Source: Hespellia sp. (lineage in GTDB: Bacteria > Bacillota > Clostridia > Lachnospirales > Lachnospiraceae). Taken from it: 64,000 nucleotides of DNA. Position 1 is the stretch's first letter. Each line of letters starts with the position of its first letter. The stretch is taken from positions 1 through 64,000 of the forward strand of contig JAQUVD010000017.1 in NCBI GenBank assembly GCA_028693555.1, in the 5' to 3' direction. The position numbers and the translations under genes were made by a program. Of the stretch, positions 1 to 8,348 are shown one piece after another. Under the pieces are notes generated by a model. It did no database searches. It saw nothing but the letters and a program-made list of their open reading frames with translations, and was not told where the DNA came from.

Positions 1-124
1 GTGGCTTTTATGATTTAGTCACAGCATATCAGTCCGTGCACGTCAACTATTGAAAGCGCCGTGTACCGAACGGTACGCACGGTGCTGTGAGAGGACGGGA
101 GTTAATCACTCCCTCCTACTCGAT
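1..124 (+). mobile_element. 3' end of a group II intron (domains V and VI), truncated by window start
   Basis: Positions 54-87 fold as a domain V-like hairpin (AGCGCCGTG opposite CACGGTGCT, with a GAAC-type loop between TACC and GGTA). Positions 92-115 form a domain VI-like hairpin, GGGAG opposite CTCCC, with unpaired A residues on the 3' side. The likely 3' splice end is CTACTCGAT near 124. This arrangement is what I know from the 3' ends of bacterial group II introns. The reverse-transcriptase gene and the other domains would lie to the left of the window. The family call rests on recognition, not on a model search. Confidence 0.65.
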
Positions 125-133
125 TATGATAGC

Positions 134-553
134 TTAAAGAATTTTGCAATCGGAAAAATCAACGCCACTCATCTCGTCTTTCGTAGCACTGATACTTATG
201 TACATTTCAATTTTATTATCTGCTGAAAATCTTTTCAAAGCATCGATGAAATTAGGAAGAGAATCCAATGTGATGTCAGCCTGTTTTAAAATGCTGTCAA
301 TGAAAATCGTCTCGATATCGCTGTTTCCGGCAACCATACCATATAAGAAACCAACGAATTTGTCTGCATTCTTAATATCTGCATAATCTGTCATGCAGAT
401 TGCACGGATATTAAAATCTACGCTCAATGTCTCCTTGTGACTTTTCTTAATTAAGACTACATTTCCGTTCGAAGTCTTAACCGCCTTGTTCGCTAACTCG
501 ATCATTTGCTGTGTTTTTCCGCTGCCTTTAGGGCCTGTAATTAAATTAACCAT
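134..553 (-). CDS. Small P-loop ATPase-like protein
   Basis: This is a 139-residue cytoplasmic protein with a Walker A motif, GPKGSGKT, at residues 7-14 right after a hydrophobic first strand (MVNLIT). A hydrophobic strand ending in FIDS near residue 86 could be the Walker B aspartate. No signal peptide or membrane segment is visible. The ATG at 551-553 is preceded by AAAGGAGAT on the minus strand. The gene stands alone, with its own promoter at 613-641. The stop codon lies about 10 bp from the end of the group II intron. Similar short proteins are common in Clostridia and have no settled function, so I give nucleotide binding only. Confidence 0.75.
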   Translation of the reverse strand: MVNLITGPKGSGKTQQMIELANKAVKTSNGNVVLIKKSHKETLSVDFNIRAICMTDYADIKNADKFVGFLYGMVAGNSDIETIFIDSILKQADITLDSLPNFIDALKRFSADNKIEMYISISATKDEMSGVDFSDCKIL

Positions 554-612
554 GGCACTATCTCCTTTATGTGTTTTATTTGAGTTCTTCAGCTCATTTA
601 ATGATTAATTTC

Positions 613-641
613 ATTATACACGAAAGAGTGAAAAGGAACAA
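613..641 (-). promoter_or_regulatory. Sigma-A promoter of the P-loop ATPase gene
   Basis: On the minus strand a TTGTTC box (636-641) and a TATAAT box (613-618) are separated by 17 bp, about 60 bp upstream of the ATG at 553. Confidence 0.6.
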
Positions 642-709
642 CTGGAAAAGAAAAAAACAGAAAAATTTAATAAAATTACCTAAAATTCGTTTGATTTAAC
701 GCTTTACCC

Positions 710-738
710 TTGTAAACAGACAAAATCTGTGCTAAATT
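710..738 (+). promoter_or_regulatory. Promoter of the glycine riboswitch-symporter transcript
   Basis: TTGTAA (710-715), a 17-bp spacer and TAAATT (733-738). Transcription would begin just before the riboswitch aptamer. Confidence 0.55.
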
Positions 739-754
739 ATTGAAGTATGTCAAA

Positions 755-847
755 ACTCAGGAGAGTCTCATGCAATAAAATGAGCGCCGAAGGTGTACGC
801 AAAAAGATCGTGACTTTTTGTTAGTCTCTCAGGCAAAAGGATGGAGG
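755..847 (+). promoter_or_regulatory. Glycine riboswitch (single aptamer)
   Basis: The aptamer shows the conserved glycine-riboswitch blocks in order: CTCAGGAGAG (757-766), GCGCCGAAGG (784-793) and CTCTCAGGCAAAAGGA (826-841). The 3' block runs into the GGAGG ribosome binding site (843-847) of the following symporter. That position suggests control of translation initiation by ligand. Only one aptamer copy is present; nothing like a second one lies between the promoter and 755. The regulated gene, an amino-acid:sodium symporter, fits glycine as ligand. Confidence 0.9.
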
Positions 848-856
848 AAAAGAAAA

Positions 857-2263
857 ATGTTTACAGTAATTAATGATTTTATCACGTGGTTTGATGGGGT
901 TGTATGGGGTCTCCCACTCATCATTCTAATCCTGGCAACAGGAATCTATTTAACAATTCGACTGGGTCTGTTACAGGTGAGACATCTGGGGAAAGCCCTA
1001 AAATTCATGGTTAAAAATGAAGATGACGGAAGCGGAGAAGTGACAAGCTTTGGAGCGCTTTGCACTGCATTATCAGCAACGATTGGAACTGGTAATATTG
1101 TCGGCGTGGCAACAGCACTTGCGGCAGGTGGACCGGGTGCTTTGTTTTGGATGATCGTGGCTGCATTCTTTGGAATGGCTACGAAATATGCAGAAGGACT
1201 TTTAGCAATCAAATACCGTACCATTGACGCGGAAGGGCATGTTCTGGGGGGACCTTTCTACTATATTGAAAATGGTATGGGAAAACAGTGGAGATGGCTT
1301 GCTAAGATATTTGCATTCTTTGGCGCAGGCGTTGGTCTTCTTGGAATCGGTACCTTTACACAGGTAAATGGTATTGCGTCCGCAGTTACAAATTTCTTTG
1401 ACCCTGAGCTGCAAAATACTGTGAATCTGTTTGGTAATCAGTATTCCATCGCAACCGTTATCACATGTCTTGTACTGACACTCTGTGTTGGACTTGTTGT
1501 CATCGGTGGATTAAAAAGAATTGCAAAAGTATCCGAAATCGTCGTTCCGTTTATGGCAGTGTTATATTTTGTATTTGCATTTATCATTTTAATTACACAT
1601 ATAAGTGCAATTCCAACGGCTATCGTTACAATTGTGAAGTCTGCATTTACAGGCAGCGCACTTGCGGGTGGTGTTGCCGGAAGTATGATTGTTGCTATGC
1701 AGAAGGGTATCGCGAGAGGTATCTTCTCAAATGAGGCTGGCCTTGGTAGTGCGCCAATTGCAGCTGCAGCGGCTCAGACGAAAGAACCTGTTCGTCAGGG
1801 ACTCGTAACTATGACAGGTACGTTTATTGATACAATCGTCATTTGTACGATGACCGGACTTTCTATCGTGATTATGGGAACATGGAACACAGGACTGGAA
1901 GGTGTTGCAATCACAACAGCGGCATTCCAGAAGGGATTACCATTCCCTCCGGTTGTATCATCATTTGCACTGATGTTGTGTCTGGTATTCTTTGCATTTA
2001 CAACCATCTTAGGCTGGAACTACTATGGTGAGCGTTGTCTGGAGTATTTATCAAATCGTAATCAGACAGCAGTAAAGACATATCGCTGGTTATACATCGC
2101 AGCCGTATTCTTTGGTCCATATATGACAGTAGCAGCCGTATGGAATATCGCAGATATCTTTAACGCATTGATGGCAATTCCGAACTTAATTGCTCTGATC
2201 TGGCTGAGTAATGTCATCGTCTCAGAGACAAAAGATTACTTTACAAGAATGAAAGCGAAATAA
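857..2263 (+). CDS. Sodium:alanine/glycine symporter (AGCS family)
   Basis: A 468-residue polytopic membrane protein of the alanine or glycine:cation symporter family, which imports small neutral amino acids with sodium. Visible family features are the segment ALSATIGTGNIVGVATAL near residues 73-90, the GPGALFWM block and the FSNEAGLGSAPIAAAAA block near residue 290. About ten hydrophobic segments are present. I chose the ATG at 857 because GGAGG sits at 843-847; an in-frame ATG at 818 lies inside the riboswitch. The upstream glycine riboswitch makes glycine the likely main substrate. A strong hairpin at 2284-2330 ends the transcript. Confidence 0.93.
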   Translation: MFTVINDFITWFDGVVWGLPLIILILATGIYLTIRLGLLQVRHLGKALKFMVKNEDDGSGEVTSFGALCTALSATIGTGNIVGVATALAAGGPGALFWMIVAAFFGMATKYAEGLLAIKYRTIDAEGHVLGGPFYYIENGMGKQWRWLAKIFAFFGAGVGLLGIGTFTQVNGIASAVTNFFDPELQNTVNLFGNQYSIATVITCLVLTLCVGLVVIGGLKRIAKVSEIVVPFMAVLYFVFAFIILITHISAIPTAIVTIVKSAFTGSALAGGVAGSMIVAMQKGIARGIFSNEAGLGSAPIAAAAAQTKEPVRQGLVTMTGTFIDTIVICTMTGLSIVIMGTWNTGLEGVAITTAAFQKGLPFPPVVSSFALMLCLVFFAFTTILGWNYYGERCLEYLSNRNQTAVKTYRWLYIAAVFFGPYMTVAAVWNIADIFNALMAIPNLIALIWLSNVIVSETKDYFTRMKAK

Positions 2264-2283
2264 AAGAGTGAGTAAATGAGTTG

Positions 2284-2330
2284 AGAGGTAATATTGAAAT
2301 GTGTGAACATTTCCAATATTACCTCTTTTA
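2284..2330 (+). terminator. Terminator after the symporter gene
   Basis: GAGGTAATATTG pairs with CAATATTACCTC and is extended by AAATG opposite CATTT, giving a stem of about 17 bp with one bulge. TTTTAAATT follows. Confidence 0.75.
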
Positions 2331-2361
2331 AATTGTAACGATCCCTGCGATATGAATAAAC

Positions 2362-2420
2362 TTAAAATTATAATACAAACTTTAAAATTACAATACAAAA
2401 GGTTCAAAACATTATACAAT
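2362..2420 (+). promoter_or_regulatory. Putative AraC-type operator and promoter of the GH78 gene
   Basis: Two direct repeats, TTAAAATTATAATACAAAC (2362-2380) and TTAAAATTACAATACAAAA (2382-2400), place TTAYAATA cores at 2368 and 2388, exactly 20 bp apart. TATACAAT follows at 2413-2420 as a likely -10 region, with no good -35 box. The same 20-bp-spaced cores occur in front of the symporter gene at 10451, next to the AraC gene. AraC proteins usually bind two direct half-sites about 20-21 bp apart, so co-regulation is a fair inference. Confidence 0.6.
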
Positions 2421-2458
2421 CATCTTAACATATCAATATGAATTCAAAGGAGTTTGTT

Positions 2459-5197
2459 ATGAATTTAGAACATGGACGTATAGAATATCGTGAAAATCCA
2501 ATTGGCTTAGATGTGCAAAAACCAAGATTTTCATGGATTATCAAATCGGATCAAAACAATTGCATGCAGGAAGCATACCGGATTCAGGTGAAAGAAAATG
2601 AGCCAGAAGGCAGAACCGTCTGGGATTCCGGTAAAGTAAGCAGTGATCAGTCTATTCTCGTGAAATATGCAGGAGAAGATTTGAAAGCAGAGACAGCGTA
2701 TCTTGTAAAGATTCAGGTATGGGATAATCAGGGCGAGCAGGCAGTTCTTGAAATGTCTTTCGAAACAGGACTCATGCATCCAGAGCAGATGAGTGCGAAA
2801 TGGATTACATCCGGATTTGCAGAGGACGAGAAGGCGTGTCCGGTATTCGTTCGCACTGTGAACTGTGAGAAGATAATTGCAAGAGCAAGAATCTATGCAA
2901 CTGCTCACGGTTTATATGAGATTGCTATCAATGGAAACAAAGCAGGCGAGCAGTTCTTTGCTCCGGGATGGACAAGTTATCATCATCGCCTGCAGTATCA
3001 GACCTATGATGTAACTGAGATGCTGACAAGTGATAATAAGATTGAAATCACAGTGGCAGACGGATGGTACAAGGGACCATTTGGCTTTACGCTTCGCCCG
3101 AACATTTACGGTGACAAGACCGCAGTGCTTGCGGAACTACACATTACTTATGAAGATGGAACGAAAGAAGTTGTCGCCACGGATGATTCATGGCAGGTTA
3201 CGACGGGAGCCATTCGTGAGAGTCAGATTTATCTGGGCGAGACAATGGATACGACTGTGGCCGGTCAGACAATTGCACCGGTACAGATTTTAGATGAGGG
3301 GAAAGAAAATCTGATTGCACAGGAGGGTGAGGAGGTTCGGATTACAGAACGTACCGCTGCAAAAGAATTGATTGTAACTCCGAAGGAAGAACTGGTTTTG
3401 GACTTTGGACAGAACATGAGTGGCTTTGTGGAAATGCATGTGCAAGGTGAAAAAGGTCAGAAAATTACCATCCATCATGCCGAGGTGCTTGATAAAGATA
3501 GAAACTTCTATCCAGAGACACTTCGTCAGGCAACATCTATCGATACATTTATATGTAATGGAAATGAACAGATTTTCAGACCACATTTTACCTTCCATGG
3601 ATTCCGCTACATCCGAATCGAAGGGATGGAAAAAGAAGCGGTTAAACTGGAGAATTTTGTTGCATGTACCCTTCATTCCGACATGGAGGTGACAGGTGAT
3701 TTTCAGTGTTCCAATGAGATGGTAAACCAATTGCAAAGCAACATTCAGTGGGGAATGAGAAGCAACTTCCTTGATATTCCAACAGATTGTCCGCAGAGAG
3801 ACGAACGTCTTGGCTGGACAGGCGATGCACAGATTTTTGCGGCAACAGCATCTTATAATATGAATACCGCTCTTTTCTTTACAAAGTGGTTGAATGATCT
3901 GAAAGCAGAGCAGACAAAAGAATGGGGTGTACCTCATGTGGTGCCAAATGTTTTAGGGAATCAGGCAGGAGCGGCAGCGTGGAGTGATGTGGCAACCATC
4001 GTTCCATGGACGGTGTATGAAACATTTGGTGATAAGAATGTTCTTGAAAATCAGTTTGACAGTATGAAAGGCTGGGTTGATTACATCACCGAACACTGTG
4101 ACGAGAATGGCCTTTGGCAAAGTGGTTACCAGTATGGCGACTGGCTCGCGTTAGATAAAGAAGAAAGTGCAGACAGAACAGGAGCAACCGATAAGTATCT
4201 GGTTGCAAATGCGTACTATGCATATTCCTGCGATATCGTTGCGAGGGCGGCGGCAGTTCTTGGAAAAACAGAAGAAGAGAAGCAGTATACCAAGTTACAT
4301 CAGAAGATCGTAGAATTATTCAATGAAGAATACATTACCAAAACCGGAAGAATGGTCAGTGAGACGCAGACTGGATGTGTGCTTGCATTACATTTTGATC
4401 TCGCAAAAGAAGAATACAAAAATCGTATCATGAATGCGCTGGTGACCAATATTGAGAATCATAAGAATCATTTATCAACAGGATTTGTAGGAACACCATA
4501 CATCTGCCACACATTGTCGGAGAATGGAAGGCATGATCTGGCAGGAATCATTTGCCTTCAGGAAGATTATCCTTCATGGCTCTATGCGGTGAAGAAAGGT
4601 GCGACCACCATCTGGGAACGCTGGAATTCGATCATGCCGGATGGAAGTTTTGATGAATCAGGAATGAACTCACTCAATCATTATGCGTATGGTTCCATTG
4701 GCGAGTGGATGTATAAGAAGCTTGCGGGAATCAATATCTTGGAAGCTGGTTATAAAAAATTTCAGATCAAACCAATGTTCATGAAAGGAATTACATGGGC
4801 GGATGCAAGTCTGGAAAGCGTATATGGAACCATCCGAAGTGCGTGGAAATGTGAGAATCATGTCATCACTGTTGATGTGACAATACCTGCAAATACCACA
4901 GCAGATATCTATTTGCCAGAAAAAGAGGAAATGCTGACTGTTGGGTCAGGAACCTATCATTACGAATATGCGACTGAGACAAAACTGGAAAAAGACCGAT
5001 TCTCCATGGATTCTACTTTGAAGCAGATAATTGCCGAGCCTTTGGCAGTGGAAATGTTCAATCAGGCGGTGCCGGGGATGCTGGATGGTCCAATGATTAA
5101 ATTTGCATATGACATGACGATGTCAGAATTAGTTGCACAGGCGCCACAGGCGAAGCCTTTATATGAGGCAGTAATTGCAATGTTAAATCAGCAGTAA
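2459..5197 (+). CDS. Alpha-L-rhamnosidase, GH78
   Basis: A 912-residue glycoside hydrolase that removes terminal alpha-L-rhamnose from plant glycosides or pectin side chains. There is no signal peptide, so it acts in the cytoplasm on imported rhamnosides. N-terminal beta-domains carry the family blocks NPIGLD and PRFSW, then AFGW-like FFAPGWTSYHHRLQY. The (alpha/alpha)6 barrel has DCPQRDERLGWTGD near residues 442-456, holding the general acid region, and TIWERW near residue 716. A helical tail of about 60 residues follows the usual C-terminal beta-domain. The ATG at 2459 was chosen because AAGGAG lies at 2447-2452; the in-frame ATG at 2438 is upstream of that site. It shares an operator-like repeat with the sugar symporter at 10451. 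Confidence 0.92.
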   Translation: MNLEHGRIEYRENPIGLDVQKPRFSWIIKSDQNNCMQEAYRIQVKENEPEGRTVWDSGKVSSDQSILVKYAGEDLKAETAYLVKIQVWDNQGEQAVLEMSFETGLMHPEQMSAKWITSGFAEDEKACPVFVRTVNCEKIIARARIYATAHGLYEIAINGNKAGEQFFAPGWTSYHHRLQYQTYDVTEMLTSDNKIEITVADGWYKGPFGFTLRPNIYGDKTAVLAELHITYEDGTKEVVATDDSWQVTTGAIRESQIYLGETMDTTVAGQTIAPVQILDEGKENLIAQEGEEVRITERTAAKELIVTPKEELVLDFGQNMSGFVEMHVQGEKGQKITIHHAEVLDKDRNFYPETLRQATSIDTFICNGNEQIFRPHFTFHGFRYIRIEGMEKEAVKLENFVACTLHSDMEVTGDFQCSNEMVNQLQSNIQWGMRSNFLDIPTDCPQRDERLGWTGDAQIFAATASYNMNTALFFTKWLNDLKAEQTKEWGVPHVVPNVLGNQAGAAAWSDVATIVPWTVYETFGDKNVLENQFDSMKGWVDYITEHCDENGLWQSGYQYGDWLALDKEESADRTGATDKYLVANAYYAYSCDIVARAAAVLGKTEEEKQYTKLHQKIVELFNEEYITKTGRMVSETQTGCVLALHFDLAKEEYKNRIMNALVTNIENHKNHLSTGFVGTPYICHTLSENGRHDLAGIICLQEDYPSWLYAVKKGATTIWERWNSIMPDGSFDESGMNSLNHYAYGSIGEWMYKKLAGINILEAGYKKFQIKPMFMKGITWADASLESVYGTIRSAWKCENHVITVDVTIPANTTADIYLPEKEEMLTVGSGTYHYEYATETKLEKDRFSMDSTLKQIIAEPLAVEMFNQAVPGMLDGPMIKFAYDMTMSELVAQAPQAKPLYEAVIAMLNQQ

Positions 5198-5202
5198 CAA
5201 AA

Positions 5203-5265
5203 ATCACGAAAGTCACGAATTGAAACTATTAAAAGGTTGCTTTTCGTGACTTTTGGCGTTATAAT
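5203..5265 (+). promoter_or_regulatory. Promoter with three TCACGAA sites, likely autoregulated
   Basis: TTGCTT (5237-5242), a 17-bp spacer and TATAAT (5260-5265). TCACGAA occurs twice in direct orientation upstream (around 5204-5219) and once inverted inside the spacer (TTCGTGA, 5243-5249). AAAGTCACGAA (5209-5219) and TTCGTGACTTT (5243-5253) are perfect complements and could also form a hairpin at the end of the GH78 transcript. The downstream protein starts with an HTH domain, so an operator for self-repression is plausible. Confidence 0.5.
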
Positions 5266-5293
5266 AAAAGAAAAAGGAAAGAAGGAGTGGAAC

Positions 5294-7213
5294 ATGAAAA
5301 CGAAATTCCCAGAGTATTTAAGTTTGATGCGCAAATTGCGAGGATACACACAGTCGCAGATGGCAGAACGTTTGGAGATTTCCCGTTCTACTTATACGAA
5401 TTACGAATCGGGATATCGTTCCCCTGATTTTGAAGCATTGGAGAAAATCAGCGAGATCTTAGAGTGCTCGTTGGATGACTTGTTTGGCAGAACGATACAG
5501 CGAACGGAATCCATGCTTAGGGAATCGAATAGTGCGTATCAGGTGAAAAGACAGCCTGATAAGAAAAAGAAACTTGCCATTGGGGCACAGGATTTTCGAT
5601 GGCTTAGAGAAGCGAATAGTTATTTTGTGGATAAGACGATGTTGATTTCGGAGTTTCTGGAATCAAATTATCAGGTAACACTGATTACAAGACCGAGACG
5701 TTTTGGAAAGACGATGAACATGTCTATGGTGGCAGAATTTTTAGACTGCACAAAAGAATCGGCAGATATCTTTGAAGGAACGCATATTAGTAAAGGCTAT
5801 CAGATGACAGAGATGAATCAGCATCCGGTTCTGTTTTTATCCTTTTTAAATGTAAAAGGGGATACGGCGTCGGATATGATTTCACAGTTAGTGTGTGTAT
5901 TACGAGAAGAATATAGAAAATATGCTCATGAATTAAAGAGTGAAAAAGTATCAGAGAATCTTAGAAAACAGGCAGAACAGATTGAATATTGTTTAACCCA
6001 GATGAAACTAGCCAGAGAAGAATGGAATCATATCGTTCCAGCTATTTCGATATTGTGTCAGGTTCTTCAGGCGTATTATGATAAAAAGGTATATTTGCTT
6101 TTGGATGAATACGATACGCCATTTATCTCCGCGAATGTGGGTGGATATTACGATGAAGTCAGAGGGATTCTTTCCGGTATTTACAGCTCATCGCTTAAGG
6201 GAAATATTGCTTTGGAAAAGGCACTTGTAACTGGTATTCAGAGAGTTGCGAAAGAAAACATTTTTTCGGGATTGAATAATCTGGTTGTGTGTACTGTAAA
6301 TGAATCGGAATATGCTGAGTATTTCGGGTTTACAGAGACAGAAACTGAGGAACTGTTACGATATTATGGATTAGAGCTTTCGGACGAAGTGAAGGCTATG
6401 TACGATGGGTATTTGTTTGGCTCTATTGAGATGTATAATCCATGGTCTATTACATCCTATGCTGCCAGGAAGAATCTGAATTATTATTGGGTTAATACGA
6501 GTGAAAACAGTATGATTCAAGATGCGTTGGAAAACGGCAGCCAGACATTTGTAAAGGATTACGAACACTTAATTGAGCAGGGTACAGTAGAGATTCAGTT
6601 GGATCTGGAATCCTCCTATTATGAGCAGGCTGATGATGCATCACTTTGGGGATTGCTTGTCAATGCTGGTATGATTACGATTTTGGAGCAGAGCGAGGAT
6701 GATTTCTGTATCGTAAAAGTTCCGAATTATGAAGTGAGAAAGGCATTTCAGAAACTGACAGCACATTATCTGAAAGTGGAAGCGGGGCATATTGCCAAGA
6801 TGCTCAGACACCTGAAATATGAGCATATAGAGGAGTTTTTGGAAGAATACCGCTTGATACTACTGGAATTACCATCTTATTATGATTTGAAAAGTGAGAA
6901 TAGCTATCACATGATGATGCTGGGAATGTGCGCATTTCTGTATATGGATTATGAGGTGAAGAGCAATCGGGAAAGTGGCAATGGGCGAAGCGATATATTG
7001 CTTTGTTCAAAGAAAAAGCAATATCCAAACTTTGTTTTAGAATTCAAGTATGCAAAAGATGATACAGATGATTTGGATGTGCTAGCCCAGACTGCCTTGG
7101 ATCAGATCAAAGATAAGCAGTATGAGGCTGGATTGGATGGGAAGGTTTATGCAATTGGATTGGCACATAATGGAAAAAAGGTCGAGATGAAGTGTGAGAG
7201 TTTGTTATTTTAA
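5294..7213 (+). CDS. HTH-(AAA-like ATPase)-PD-(D/E)XK nuclease-like protein
   Basis: A 639-residue, three-part protein. Residues about 1-65 are an XRE-type HTH (QSQMAERLEISRSTYTNYESG). Residues about 95-420 match the AAA-ATPase-like family (PF09820 type), with the Walker A variant RPRRFGKT and Walker B VYLLLDEYD. Residues about 520-639 resemble the PD-(D/E)XK domain usually attached to it, with GRSDILL and FVLEFKYAK as the D...ExK core. The start at 5294 has GAAGGAG at 5281-5287. The family is widespread in gut Firmicutes and Bacteroidetes without a proven role. The fused HTH is the unusual part. It lies between the rhamnosidase and two Uma2 nuclease genes. Confidence 0.8.
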   Translation: MKTKFPEYLSLMRKLRGYTQSQMAERLEISRSTYTNYESGYRSPDFEALEKISEILECSLDDLFGRTIQRTESMLRESNSAYQVKRQPDKKKKLAIGAQDFRWLREANSYFVDKTMLISEFLESNYQVTLITRPRRFGKTMNMSMVAEFLDCTKESADIFEGTHISKGYQMTEMNQHPVLFLSFLNVKGDTASDMISQLVCVLREEYRKYAHELKSEKVSENLRKQAEQIEYCLTQMKLAREEWNHIVPAISILCQVLQAYYDKKVYLLLDEYDTPFISANVGGYYDEVRGILSGIYSSSLKGNIALEKALVTGIQRVAKENIFSGLNNLVVCTVNESEYAEYFGFTETETEELLRYYGLELSDEVKAMYDGYLFGSIEMYNPWSITSYAARKNLNYYWVNTSENSMIQDALENGSQTFVKDYEHLIEQGTVEIQLDLESSYYEQADDASLWGLLVNAGMITILEQSEDDFCIVKVPNYEVRKAFQKLTAHYLKVEAGHIAKMLRHLKYEHIEEFLEEYRLILLELPSYYDLKSENSYHMMMLGMCAFLYMDYEVKSNRESGNGRSDILLCSKKKQYPNFVLEFKYAKDDTDDLDVLAQTALDQIKDKQYEAGLDGKVYAIGLAHNGKKVEMKCESLLF

Positions 7214-7241
7214 AAGACCGAACTCATTTGTAATTCAGTCG

Positions 7242-7319
7242 ATGGGGATTGGAGTCTTTCTTGTATGGCCGATTGTAACGAAAGTTGGAAAAAGAAATAG
7301 TATCATGACCGGAATCTAT
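7242..7319 (+). pseudogene. Remnant of a GPH/MFS sugar transporter gene
   Basis: The in-frame text from 7242 reads MGIGVFLVWPIVTKVGKRNS and then IMTG. This resembles a transmembrane segment and cytoplasmic loop of GPH-family symporters, which often have WPLVKKFGKRN there. The reading continues to a stop at 7376 without further similarity, and no ribosome binding site precedes it. The spot lies inside a glycoside locus that has an intact GPH-type transporter at 10451. It is probably a decayed fragment, but the evidence is short. Confidence 0.4.
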
Positions 7320-7470
7320 ACAATTGCTGTCACTCAAAATACAGCAATGAATCAGTCATTGATACATTGCGAATAATCAAAAAAATAGCAAAAATATTGC
7401 CAAAAAGAACCTTTTATGCTAGGATGGATTTAACATATATATCGGGTTAAAAGTGGGAAGGTGAAAAAAT

Positions 7471-8298
7471 ATGACAATCGAAGAAATGCAGGAATTACGT
7501 AAAGACTGCGGTTACAGTTATTCTATGATTGCAGAGGGGACGGAACTGCCGCTTAGTACGGTACAGAAAGTGTTTGGCGGACAGACCAAATCACCGCGTT
7601 ATGAGACCTTGCAGCGATTAAATCGTTATTTTGAATACCAGCAACATATTATGAGGATGAATAGCAGAAGTGCGGTTAAATCGGAACCTTTGCCGCAATG
7701 GTTAAGAGAACCCTCAGCATATCACGTCAAGAAGAAAAAGCAGGGCGAGTTTACGGTTGAAGACTACCGAAATTTCCCGGATGATTATCGAGTGGAATTG
7801 ATTGACGGTGTTGTGATTGAAATGGAAGGACCGCACGCTGGTCATCAGATGATTGCGGGAGAAGTCTATCGCCAGATTGCGAATTATATCAAGGCAGAAA
7901 AGGGGAAGTGCATCCCGGGAATCGCGCCATTAGATGTTCAATTGGATCAAGATATCTGGACGATGGTTCAGCCAGATGTGATGATTGTCTGCGATAGAGA
8001 TAAATTTATAAACGGCAATGTATTTGGTGCGCCGGACTGGGTCATGGAAGTGATTTCAAAATCTTCCAAACGAAAAGACTGTGTGAAGAAGTTAAATAAG
8101 TATATGGAAGCTGGCGTTCGAGAATATTGGATTGTGGATCCACAAGAGCAGACCGTGACCGTATATGATTTTGAACATAGCCGTTTTCCGATGAACTATA
8201 CATTTGAAGACCAGATTCCAATTGCAATCTTAGAAGGAAAATTGAAGATTGATATGAGAGAAGCGAAAGAATATCTCTATATGTATGATGAGAATTAG
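7471..8298 (+). CDS. HTH-Uma2 fusion, putative endonuclease (DUF820)
   Basis: A 275-residue protein. Residues 1-55 look like an HTH (YSMIAEGTELPLSTVQKVFG). Residues about 90-270 are a Uma2 (DUF820) domain of the PD-(D/E)XK fold, with the conserved order ELIDGVV, VQPDVMIVC, GAPDWVMEVIS and GVREYWIVDP. The metal-binding D and E of the fold would be in QPDVM and MEVIS. GGAAGGTG at 7455-7462 precedes the ATG. Uma2 proteins are abundant in some bacteria and their role is not established; a nuclease activity is inferred from the fold. It is followed about 50 bp later by a second Uma2 gene. Confidence 0.75.
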   Translation: MTIEEMQELRKDCGYSYSMIAEGTELPLSTVQKVFGGQTKSPRYETLQRLNRYFEYQQHIMRMNSRSAVKSEPLPQWLREPSAYHVKKKKQGEFTVEDYRNFPDDYRVELIDGVVIEMEGPHAGHQMIAGEVYRQIANYIKAEKGKCIPGIAPLDVQLDQDIWTMVQPDVMIVCDRDKFINGNVFGAPDWVMEVISKSSKRKDCVKKLNKYMEAGVREYWIVDPQEQTVTVYDFEHSRFPMNYTFEDQIPIAILEGKLKIDMREAKEYLYMYDEN

Positions 8299-8348
8299 TT
8301 AGAAGTTTGCAAGAAGAATACACCGGATGGATCAGAAGGAGACGATAT

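Noticed and set aside
818-856. Symporter start at ATG 818
   Set aside because: It lies within the conserved core of the glycine riboswitch; the ATG at 857 follows the ribosome binding site.
7194-7376. Open frame of 60 codons as a complete small gene
   Set aside because: It starts inside the previous gene without a ribosome binding site; only a short internal stretch resembles a transporter, so it is listed as a remnant.
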